Shown: positions 1 to 8,699 of the stretch, piece after piece
Position numbering within the stretch: the first letter of the stretch is position 1
How the letters are laid out: each line of letters begins with the position of its first letter
Source of the DNA: Latrodectus hesperus
Taxonomy: Eukaryota > Arthropoda > Arachnida > Araneae > Theridiidae
Length of the DNA: 64,000 nt
NCBI GenBank assembly: GCA_037975125.1
Contig: JAJQOW010000205.1
Span: 62,001 to 126,000, forward strand
Direction: 5' to 3'
Notes under the pieces: model-generated
What the model saw: only the letters and a program-made list of their open reading frames with translations
Databases searched by the model: none
Told to the model about the DNA's origin: nothing
Position numbers and translations under genes: made by a program

Positions 1-1726
1 CTAACTTCACAGAATGACCAGTTAACAACATTCCTGCCACATCGGATCCAATCAAAAGATTTATATCATAATTAGGGATTTCGAAATCACTCAATATAAT
101 CCCTTTTTCTTTCAGTTCATGAATAGTCATCATATCAGTCAGTTTAGGAACAAAACCACAAATTTTGTTTTCAGATAAAACCTCAATTTTACAAGAAAAA
201 TCATTTTTCAAACTAGCAATTTTCACATCGTATACTTCATGAGAACAGGGTTTCGTTTCTTGACCACCAAAAAGTCCATGTATTAAAGATAATGACCTTT
301 TGGGTTTTAACTTTAATTGTTTAACTATTCCTGAACTGAGGTAAGAACGTTGGGATCCTGTGTCCAAGACTGCTCTTACTAAACACTGTTTCTTTTGATT
401 CATAACTTTAACAACAAGAGTCATTAAATAAACATTTTCTACTCTAGAATTATTTGACAATACAGTTGTAGATACAGTTTCGTTTTTACTGGCAGGACTG
501 TTCTCCTTATCTGAATAACACATAAGAGTACAGTGATTTTTATTACAATGAAAACACTTCACCTTAGCCCTGCAATTTTTAGAGGTATGTCCTGTTCTCA
601 AACAGGAGTAACAGGCCCCTTTCTGACTAAGAATTTTAATCTTTTGATCAAAATGCATTTTTCTAGCAGCAAAACAATCTTGGCTGGGGTGTTTCTTATT
701 GCAAAAAAGACAATCAAAATTCCTCTTACCTTGATTTTCTGCTTCTGATGTACTTACAAGGGCGGCAGCTGTAGTAATATTCCCTTCACGGGATTCCTTG
801 TGTTTGTCGATTCGGGGAGCTCCAAACCCGGTACGGGCGAGCACAACCATTTCTTGTCCTTGAACTTCTTGTCTCAGAAAAGACATCAAATTTTCTAACG
901 AACGTACTCCTCCGTCAAGTGTACTTCTATTTCTTTCCCAAGCTATTAGGACACTCTCAGGCAAGCACGATTCCACAAGGGGAGTTAAAAAGTCCCCGTA
1001 CTTTTCTTGGGTTCTTCCTAAGCTGTCCAGCGCGCGCAGTTTTGATTCCAGTTCATCGTAAAGAACAGCTAAATCAGTTTTAGTTCGGTTTGAGGAGGCA
1101 TTTCTCATTACCATAGTTAACAAGTCCCTGACGTAAACTTGGACAAGTAGATCACTCCGCCCGAAGCGATCCTGTAACTGTTCTATGACTTTGGGATAGT
1201 TATCCGCTGTTGGCGGGAAGCTTTCTACTAATCTTGCTGCTTTCGATTCTGGCACTATTGCCTGTAGCAAATACTGGAACTTGTCTTCTGGTGGAATTCT
1301 CTCATCATAATCAATTTTGGAGAACTGACTCCAAAAACCAAGCCATTCTCGAGTCTCACCGGAAAATCGCTTTAGTTCTAACTTCGGGAGCTTGAATTGT
1401 TTCTTATTTGAGGTATCTTGAGAGACTTCCGTTTTCATAGTTACTTTACGGCATTTTTCAAAAAGTTCAATATATCTATCACGATATTCTTCTGCTGTAA
1501 TGAAATCTTCTTCATATAACCGTTCCGCATCTTTTGAAGTTAAAATTTCGTTTTCTACCTCCTGTTGAGAAACTTCTAATCTTTGAAATTTGTCTTCTAA
1601 CTGCGCAGATAAAACCGAAATAACATTCTTATCTACTTCTGGTTTCAGGAATTCTTCTTGAATTTTATTCCCGCAGACTGTAAAGGATGCTCGAAGCCCT
1701 TTTCGTTTCTGTTTCAACAAATCCAT
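1..1726 (-). CDS. BEL/Pao gag-protease ORF, left tandem copy (cut by window edge)
   Basis: This is the 5' part of a BEL/Pao polyprotein, starting at the ATG whose complement ends at 1726 and running off the left edge. In the stretches compared it matches 4521-6246 base for base at a constant offset of 4520. It therefore carries the same gag region, three zinc knuckles and the DTGS protease motif. It follows directly on the shared LTR at 1780-2088 and a tRNA-Lys-type primer site. The reading frame is unbroken as far as it can be seen. The rest of this unit, including RT, lies outside the window. Confidence 0.85.
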   Translation of the reverse strand, partial: MDLLKQKRKGLRASFTVCGNKIQEEFLKPEVDKNVISVLSAQLEDKFQRLEVSQQEVENEILTSKDAERLYEEDFITAEEYRDRYIELFEKCRKVTMKTEVSQDTSNKKQFKLPKLELKRFSGETREWLGFWSQFSKIDYDERIPPEDKFQYLLQAIVPESKAARLVESFPPTADNYPKVIEQLQDRFGRSDLLVQVYVRDLLTMVMRNASSNRTKTDLAVLYDELESKLRALDSLGRTQEKYGDFLTPLVESCLPESVLIAWERNRSTLDGGVRSLENLMSFLRQEVQGQEMVVLARTGFGAPRIDKHKESREGNITTAAALVSTSEAENQGKRNFDCLFCNKKHPSQDCFAARKMHFDQKIKILSQKGACYSCLRTGHTSKNCRAKVKCFHCNKNHCTLMCYSDKENSPASKNETVSTTVLSNNSRVENVYLMTLVVKVMNQKKQCLVRAVLDTGSQRSYLSSGIVKQLKLKPKRSLSLIHGLFGGQETKPCSHEVYDVKIASLKNDFSCKIEVLSENKICGFVPKLTDMMTIHELKEKGIILSDFEIPNYDINLLIGSDVAGMLLTGHSVKL

Positions 1727-1757
1727 TCTTCAATAAAACTTTAATTTCAATCTTCAG

Positions 1758-1775
1758 GCCCCACGTTGGGCGCCA
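1758..1775 (-). promoter_or_regulatory. BEL primer-binding site, left copy
   Basis: Read on the minus strand, this 18-mer begins TGGCGCCCAACG and starts 4 nt after the LTR end. It is the same string as at 6278-6295 and matches the 3' end of tRNA-Lys1,2, a primer known from several retroviruses. It shows that the LTR at 1780-2088 acts as a 5' LTR for the left unit. Confidence 0.75.
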
Positions 1776-1779
1776 CTTA

Positions 1780-2088
1780 TGTTACGTTTCGTTTTTATTT
1801 GAATAATTCCGAATTCGATTTCTCGATCATGTATAAAAATGGAATTCTTTTCAACGTAACATAATAAAATTATGGGCCGAAATATCTACGCGATATTTAA
1901 ATTGAAGACAGAAATTATCAATAATGAATTTGAAAAACAGAAGTTCAAATATATTTATTTCTTCACTAAATCAAAACATTGCTCGGCGAGTGCCGGATGC
2001 ATACTAACAAAAAAGGTTTTAGATTACATAATAACGCAAGCAGTCACATGGGTGACGTCACTCGCTTCTCTGGCGATTGGTTGTTACA
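1780..2088 (-). repeat. BEL LTR shared by the two tandem units (309 bp)
   Basis: On the minus strand it begins TGTAACAACC and ends CGTAACA, the usual TG...CA termini. It matches the LTR at 6300-6609 except for one A in a poly-A run near 2013 (6 versus 7 A). It serves at once as 3' LTR of the right unit and 5' LTR of the left unit. Minus-strand sequence just upstream (complement of about 2089-2110) is purine-rich with the core GGTGGGAGGA, a likely polypurine tract. Confidence 0.85.
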
Positions 2089-2162
2089 TATCCTCCCACC
2101 TTTTGTTTCGGGAGAAAACAAAACCTAAATGAAAAAGAAAAAAGTTAGTCACAATTTTAAGA

Positions 2163-3962
2163 TTACAGATTTAGTTTTTGAGGAATTTTCACTAATCGTC
2201 CAGTTCTGGTTGTTTTTGGTAAGTCCTTATCATCACTGAGCAAAATTGTTCTTAGAGAATCACTGGAAATGTCATTTTCTGATACCGGTGACAAATCATT
2301 TCCTTCAGCATCTGAAAAGGAATCTCTTCTCACATTTGATGTAGTTGGGACATCCTCTTTATCAGTAGTTGCTGAAATCTCTAGGGGAAAAATCCTCTGT
2401 ATAGGTCGCACTAAAACACCGGATTGTGTTTTCAATTTCACAGTTCTGGCGATATCATCTTTGCCAGGAATCAACTGCATGACTTTAGCAAGAGGCCAGT
2501 TCAAATGTTTTTTATTGTCGTCTCCGATTAACACGATTTCTCCAACTTGTATTTTTGGAGTTGAACACCTTCTGTTTAGACGCTGTATAAGTTGACCAAG
2601 GTATTCCTTTCGAAAACGCAGCTTTAACTGCTCAGTTACTTTGGCTCGATGTTTAATTCTGATTCGAAAATGCTTGGCTTCAATTTCATCAATATTTGTG
2701 GTTACACTCTTTATCTTGGGATTGTTTAACATGATCATGGCTGGAGTTATAGGCTTTAGATCTTCAACGTCCTCTGAAAGATATGTGAGTGGACGTGCAT
2801 TTATAACAGATTCACAATCTGAGAGTACTGTAAGTAATTCTTCATATGTAAAAACAGTCTTTTCGAGGGTACTTTTAAGAAGATCTTTAACCACTCTAAT
2901 CAGTTTTTCCCAAAAACCACCCCACCAACTCGCGGTTGGAGGGTTGAATTTCCAAGAAATACGTTGGAGGGCTGTTTTGATCGAATGAGCTAATCTTACT
3001 CCAATAGCGCAGGATAATAACTCCAATCTTGGGATGGTGATGGGTTTTAAAGAAGCTACTCGTGGTTTAGCTCTTAAAAGACAAATTTTTACTTCATTGG
3101 AAGTGATAGCTCTAAGGAAAACACAAGCGGCATAAGCTACTTTGCTAGCATCCATGAATACATGCATTTGTGTCGAATCATTAATTTCTGTATTACGGGC
3201 TATTTCAACATTATTTAGTAAATGTAAACCATTAATCCATCTTTTAAAGCTATTCTGATCTTTAGTGGGTAAAGGAGAGTCCCAGGACAGTTTTAATTTC
3301 CACATGTCTTGCAATTTAATTTTTATGGGTAAAATTACCGCTGATAATAAACCAATGGGATCAAAAATCTTCTGAATCGTAGCCAAAATTACTCTCTTAG
3401 TTATTTTTCCACCTACTTCTAAAACAAAAGTATTTATATCACAGTTACATTTCAAAGTATTACGGTCCAAATTCCATAAAATTCCTAAAACATTGGTAAT
3501 GACAGAACTTTTCGTAATGTATTTACACTTGACATTGCTCTCCCACCCTCGCAAGTTGAAACATCCACGTGAAAGTACTTCTATAGCTGTTAAAATAAAA
3601 TGCTCTTGTTCTTTGATATTGAAAACACCAGAAAGGCAATTGTCTACGTAAAATGATTTTCTTAATTTTTCAATTATTTCGTTGTTTTCTACAAAGGTGT
3701 TGTTTAGCAAATGGGAGATGGATGCTGCTAAGAGAAAAGGGCTGGAAGTAACCCCAAAAACTACTCTACAGTGTCTATAAATGACCATTTCATCTTCGCA
3801 CGGATAAAAAAAGCGTAAAAAGTCTCTGTACCTTGGAGCAATAGACAATTGCAAAAAAGCCTTTTCGATATCTGCAGACAGGCCAATGGGATATGAACGA
3901 AATCGGTCAATCAGGTCTGGGATTAATTCAATGAGATTTGGCCCTTTATATAAAAGTATCAT
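2163..3962 (-). pseudogene. BEL/Pao pol: RT, partial RNase H, integrase C-terminal part (599 aa, internally deleted)
   Basis: This is the second half of the BEL polyprotein, in a different frame from the gag ORF. It opens inside the reverse transcriptase (GPNLIELIPDLIDRFR, residues 7-22). The RT active site reads YVDN at residues 105-108 where BEL elements usually have YVDD. A Pao-type RNase H begin follows (FMDAS near 269). At residue about 332 the RNase H text (RLAHSIK) runs straight into the integrase end (PPTASWWGGFWEKL), so the rest of RNase H, the integrase zinc domain and the first two catalytic acidic residues are absent. The C-terminal LTR-proximal domain is present. The long internal deletion makes it non-autonomous. 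Frame break with the upstream ORF lies near 3950-3962. Confidence 0.88.
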
Positions 3963-6246
3963 TCAAGGACGGCTTGCCACTAGAGGCATCAAAGACTGGT
4001 CTTAATTTTGTAGTAGTGCTTTCGTTTTTGACTATAGGCCTATGTGGTAAATAGTGACATTGCCTGTCGCTTATAATTTCATTTTGGGGTACCCTTTCAA
4101 TTATATCAAGACACTCCCATTCCTTAAACACCATTTCGTAATCCTTAATTAATTTTTTATCTCTAGATCGTTTACACATTTTTTGGTGTCTATTCCAAGT
4201 TAGTTCCTTGTTATCGGGCAAACTTGAAGTATCTGTTTTAAAAGGCAAACCTAACTGGTATCTACCAGAAGGGAGTATTTCCAAACCCTCTTGAAAATCT
4301 TTTAATAACTCAGAGTGTACAATATTTATGTTTCTGTTTTCAGAAGGATCTAATATACCAAGATTTTCTAGATTCCAAAATTCACTAACAGATAAATTAT
4401 TAGCATGCAAAGATAAAGCACATAAAACAGAGTCATTATTTACATCATAATTATCATTTAATTTCTGCTTTCCAATAACAGTATACCCCAGCCGGGTTTC
4501 AATAGCAACTAGACTTGATTCTAACTTCACAGAATGACCAGTTAACAACATTCCTGCCACATCGGATCCAATCAAAAGATTTATATCATAATTAGGGATT
4601 TCGAAATCACTCAATATAATCCCTTTTTCTTTCAGTTCATGAATAGTCATCATATCAGTCAGTTTAGGAACAAAACCACAAATTTTGTTTTCAGATAAAA
4701 CCTCAATTTTACAAGAAAAATCATTTTTCAAACTAGCAATTTTCACATCGTATACTTCATGAGAACAGGGTTTCGTTTCTTGACCACCAAAAAGTCCATG
4801 TATTAAAGATAATGACCTTTTGGGTTTTAACTTTAATTGTTTAACTATTCCTGAACTGAGGTAAGAACGTTGGGATCCTGTGTCCAAGACTGCTCTTACT
4901 AAACACTGTTTCTTTTGATTCATAACTTTAACAACAAGAGTCATTAAATAAACATTTTCTACTCTAGAATTATTTGACAATACAGTTGTAGATACAGTTT
5001 CGTTTTTACTGGCAGGACTGTTCTCCTTATCTGAATAACACATAAGAGTACAGTGATTTTTATTACAATGAAAACACTTCACCTTAGCCCTGCAATTTTT
5101 AGAGGTATGTCCTGTTCTCAAACAGGAGTAACAGGCCCCTTTCTGACTAAGAATTTTAATCTTTTGATCAAAATGCATTTTTCTAGCAGCAAAACAATCT
5201 TGGCTGGGGTGTTTCTTATTGCAAAAAAGACAATCAAAATTCCTCTTACCTTGATTTTCTGCTTCTGATGTACTTACAAGGGCGGCAGCTGTAGTAATAT
5301 TCCCTTCACGGGATTCCTTGTGTTTGTCGATTCGGGGAGCTCCAAACCCGGTACGGGCGAGCACAACCATTTCTTGTCCTTGAACTTCTTGTCTCAGAAA
5401 AGACATCAAATTTTCTAACGAACGTACTCCTCCGTCAAGTGTACTTCTATTTCTTTCCCAAGCTATTAGGACACTCTCAGGCAAGCACGATTCCACAAGG
5501 GGAGTTAAAAAGTCCCCGTACTTTTCTTGGGTTCTTCCTAAGCTGTCCAGCGCGCGCAGTTTTGATTCCAGTTCATCGTAAAGAACAGCTAAATCAGTTT
5601 TAGTTCGGTTTGAGGAGGCATTTCTCATTACCATAGTTAACAAGTCCCTGACGTAAACTTGGACAAGTAGATCACTCCGCCCGAAGCGATCCTGTAACTG
5701 TTCTATGACTTTGGGATAGTTATCCGCTGTTGGCGGGAAGCTTTCTACTAATCTTGCTGCTTTCGATTCTGGCACTATTGCCTGTAGCAAATACTGGAAC
5801 TTGTCTTCTGGTGGAATTCTCTCATCATAATCAATTTTGGAGAACTGACTCCAAAAACCAAGCCATTCTCGAGTCTCACCGGAAAATCGCTTTAGTTCTA
5901 ACTTCGGGAGCTTGAATTGTTTCTTATTTGAGGTATCTTGAGAGACTTCCGTTTTCATAGTTACTTTACGGCATTTTTCAAAAAGTTCAATATATCTATC
6001 ACGATATTCTTCTGCTGTAATGAAATCTTCTTCATATAACCGTTCCGCATCTTTTGAAGTTAAAATTTCGTTTTCTACCTCCTGTTGAGAAACTTCTAAT
6101 CTTTGAAATTTGTCTTCTAACTGCGCAGATAAAACCGAAATAACATTCTTATCTACTTCTGGTTTCAGGAATTCTTCTTGAATTTTATTCCCGCAGACTG
6201 TAAAGGATGCTCGAAGCCCTTTTCGTTTCTGTTTCAACAAATCCAT
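3946..6246 (-). CDS. BEL/Pao gag-protease-start of RT polyprotein (766 aa)
   Basis: This is the structural and protease part of a BEL/Pao retrotransposon. Residues about 111-290 fit the DUF1759 gag-like domain (KLPKLELKRFSGE onward). Three zinc knuckles with Cys-His spacing follow at about 339-351, 372-385 and 391-403. The retropepsin-like DUF1758 domain has its catalytic DTGS at about 455-458. RT begins near residue 715 (PHRPIVKNES, TKLRPVFDAS) and the frame then ends at LNDTFI. The start ATG lies 32 nt downstream of the primer-binding site. RT continues in the overlapping frame 2163-3962, so a 1-nt shift separates the two ORFs. A mutation is more likely than programmed shifting, because BEL pol is normally one frame. 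Confidence 0.9.
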   Translation of the reverse strand: MDLLKQKRKGLRASFTVCGNKIQEEFLKPEVDKNVISVLSAQLEDKFQRLEVSQQEVENEILTSKDAERLYEEDFITAEEYRDRYIELFEKCRKVTMKTEVSQDTSNKKQFKLPKLELKRFSGETREWLGFWSQFSKIDYDERIPPEDKFQYLLQAIVPESKAARLVESFPPTADNYPKVIEQLQDRFGRSDLLVQVYVRDLLTMVMRNASSNRTKTDLAVLYDELESKLRALDSLGRTQEKYGDFLTPLVESCLPESVLIAWERNRSTLDGGVRSLENLMSFLRQEVQGQEMVVLARTGFGAPRIDKHKESREGNITTAAALVSTSEAENQGKRNFDCLFCNKKHPSQDCFAARKMHFDQKIKILSQKGACYSCLRTGHTSKNCRAKVKCFHCNKNHCTLMCYSDKENSPASKNETVSTTVLSNNSRVENVYLMTLVVKVMNQKKQCLVRAVLDTGSQRSYLSSGIVKQLKLKPKRSLSLIHGLFGGQETKPCSHEVYDVKIASLKNDFSCKIEVLSENKICGFVPKLTDMMTIHELKEKGIILSDFEIPNYDINLLIGSDVAGMLLTGHSVKLESSLVAIETRLGYTVIGKQKLNDNYDVNNDSVLCALSLHANNLSVSEFWNLENLGILDPSENRNINIVHSELLKDFQEGLEILPSGRYQLGLPFKTDTSSLPDNKELTWNRHQKMCKRSRDKKLIKDYEMVFKEWECLDIIERVPQNEIISDRQCHYLPHRPIVKNESTTTKLRPVFDASSGKPSLNDTFI

Positions 6247-6277
6247 TCTTCAATAAAACTTTAATTTCAATCTTCAG

Positions 6278-6295
6278 GCCCCACGTTGGGCGCCA
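6278..6295 (-). promoter_or_regulatory. BEL primer-binding site (tRNA-Lys1,2 type)
   Basis: The minus strand reads TGGCGCCCAACGTGGGGC, complementary to the 3' end of tRNA-Lys1,2. It begins 4 nt after the 5' LTR. The same primer class is used by several retroviruses; the match here is read directly from the sequence. Confidence 0.75.
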
Positions 6296-6299
6296 CTTA

Positions 6300-6609
6300 T
6301 GTTACGTTTCGTTTTTATTTGAATAATTCCGAATTCGATTTCTCGATCATGTATAAAAATGGAATTCTTTTCAACGTAACATAATAAAATTATGGGCCGA
6401 AATATCTACGCGATATTTAAATTGAAGACAGAAATTATCAATAATGAATTTGAAAAACAGAAGTTCAAATATATTTATTTCTTCACTAAATCAAAACATT
6501 GCTCGGCGAGTGCCGGATGCATACTAACAAAAAAAGGTTTTAGATTACATAATAACGCAAGCAGTCACATGGGTGACGTCACTCGCTTCTCTGGCGATTG
6601 GTTGTTACA
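6300..6609 (-). repeat. BEL 5' LTR (310 bp)
   Basis: 5' LTR of the right BEL unit on the minus strand, with TG...CA termini. It differs by a single A from 1780-2088. It is inserted in the leader of the minus-strand Gypsy copy: plus-strand sequence after 6609 (atacacgacat...) is the complement of the leader seen near 35300. The target duplication cannot be checked because the far end of the array is outside the window. Confidence 0.88.
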
Positions 6610-7462
6610 ATACACGACATAAAAATGATAATAACGTACGATATTTTAAACAGTAAGAAAATATCTTTTGAAATCTTTATCAATGAAAATAAACATGCGT
6701 TTTTAAATATCAAATAAATCAGTTTGATACTTTACAAACAAAAATCAAAAACATATTAATAAATCTCTCATTACTTTAAATTCAAACATATTTATAATCA
6801 TGTACTTTCGTTTTCACATAACGAAATCAAAACCTTTCTAAAGTATATATTACTTTCATAAAATCTACTTTCAGTGAAACATTCAAAAAATTATGAATAT
6901 AAGTGTACTTTCGATTTTACACATTAATCTATAACAACATAGTTATTTTAACATATTCCTACGTGAAATCATATACATCAACCACATAAAAATTATGAAA
7001 TGCAAATTTATAATAAGATACACTTTTCTTATAAAAAATATTACACTGTAAATTCGAATACACGAAATACAGAAATTAGCTTTTGTAATATGGAATACAC
7101 CATTTACAAACTTATAAACAAAATAAATTGATATAGCTTGAACACTGTAAATTCGAATACACGAAATACAGAAATTAGCTTTGTAATATGGAATACACCA
7201 TTTACAAACTTATAAACAAAATTAATTGATATAACATGAAAACCACGTAAATAAGATTGGAACTAAATATTCTATAAATTTATATAATATTCCAAACTAT
7301 TTATTTTCAATAGTAGCCAGAGAAAGATTGATCAAAATGGCCTACCTGTATTCCAACATTTTGGCACGTAATCCAATATAGTGCACATAATTAATTTCCA
7401 TAGTGGATGCTAATGCAAAGCATTAAAAAAGCATCAAACCGCTGCCACCAAAAACATAAGTT
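6610..7462 (-). mobile_element. Gypsy leader fragment, second copy, interrupted by BEL
   Basis: This is the reverse complement of the untranslated leader at about 34454-35305 of the Gypsy element further right, including its two roughly 98-bp direct repeats (here at about 7020-7235). The match stops at 6609/6610 where the BEL LTR begins. The remaining body of this Gypsy copy, if present, lies left of the window. Confidence 0.85.
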
Positions 7463-7660
7463 TGTTATGAAACAAACTAATGACTCCAATTTTGAAACAT
7501 ACACATTTAATTAAAAAAAGAACAAAATTTACAAGGAGTCATGTATGGGTTCGCGACAATCTCTCTCGCCTGCTTCGCGTACAACGAGAGACTCTGAATC
7601 AAAACAAAGCAAAAAAACAAAGGGTCTTAAAATCGAAAGTGCCGATGGTGAGACATTACA
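7463..7660 (-). repeat. Gypsy 5' LTR, second copy (198 bp)
   Basis: Its reverse complement matches the LTRs at 34250-34453 and 40300-40500, starting TGTAATGTCTCACC and ending CATAACA. The plus-strand base after 7660 begins GTTA, the probable 4-bp target site; its partner would be outside the window. Confidence 0.85.
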
Positions 7661-8626
7661 GTTACTTTAATTATTGAATGGAAAATTGCAGCTAAAAATC
7701 CCCTCGCGGAACCTCTCCAAACCCCCACTCACTCTCGAACCCCTTATGGTATTTTCGTTTGCCGAACTTTGACTCGTCTACTTTTGCCACTTTGCCCTGA
7801 CCTCTATTTTCTCGGATGAGGGTTCAATGGAATCTAGAGTTGCATTGTTAATACTTTGTCTCCAATTAGAGAAAGAAGACCTTGCAAGAAAATACTCCTC
7901 AATTATTTGCTCCGTTTCGGACTGCCTAAAAATTTCACATAGGTGATGTACAAAATCTGAAACAATTTTATTTTAGAATGAGAAAACCACGACCCACATG
8001 CCTAATTGATTTCTCAGTGTTACAAATTCAGTAATCTGTTATTATTTTCGAATTTATTTTTGTTTATTCCTTACAAAATTTACCCAACAAGCCAAAGTGG
8101 AACTATGAGATTAATCTTTTCAGCTCTTATCTTCATTTCCGACCAATATTTTCCGCAATTCGCTTTTTATAAGAATAAAATCTCTGTCAAAAAATTAAGT
8201 AAAAACTGTGTATCGTGCGTAAATGAAACAAAAAAAATTCTGTTTATTATTCCAGGGTTTCCTACAGTAGGTCTAAATCTTGAAAAACTAGAGTACCCAT
8301 TATTGTTTGCATTAATGTTATTCAAAATGATCTCCTAAAAATTCTTAACAAAATTACGTACAGCCCACATTAAGAAAAATAATAAAAATAACAAAAACAA
8401 ATTCCAAAGAATTACGGTATTTGGACGCTGGCGACAGCTCACCACAATAACAAACAATGATCAAATGATTTCGATTTGAAACACTGAGCCAAAATTTCAT
8501 ACACTGTTTCCACCTAAAAGAGCCGTAAATACGATCTAAACGAGATGTAAAACACGAGAAAAAAACCAAACCTGGCATCAAAAAATCCGAAGAGCAACAA
8601 AAACTCAAATTGCCAACATTACAATC
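7661..8626. other. AT-rich flank with a dispersed repeat
   Basis: No credible gene is present. About 8540-8626 (AAACACGAGAAAA, then GGCA-rich text and ACTCAAATTGCCAACA) resembles 31990-32065 in the same orientation, so both are diverged copies of one unclassified repeat. The open frames at 8006-8338 and 8354-8662 show no recognisable domain. Confidence 0.4.
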
Positions 8627-8699
8627 CAGTGGTGTAGCGAGGGGGGGCAAGGGGGCTATCATGCCCCGGGCGCTGCTTGCAGAGGGGCGCCAAAATCAT

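Larger units (their letters stand above)
1..6609 (-). mobile_element. BEL/Pao retrotransposon tandem array (LTR-internal-LTR-internal)
   Basis: One complete but internally deleted BEL element (6609 to 1780) is followed head to tail by a second unit that shares its LTR and leaves the window. The two units look near-identical across about 2.09 kb, with one indel seen, which implies a very young duplication or an assembly duplication. Such arrays can come from unequal LTR recombination or from integration of a multimeric form. Confidence 0.85.

Noticed and set aside
533..748. Plus-strand frames repeated at 533-748 and 5053-5268, 1210-1395 and 5730-5915
   Set aside because: Antisense shadows of the BEL gag frame, repeated only because the element is in tandem.
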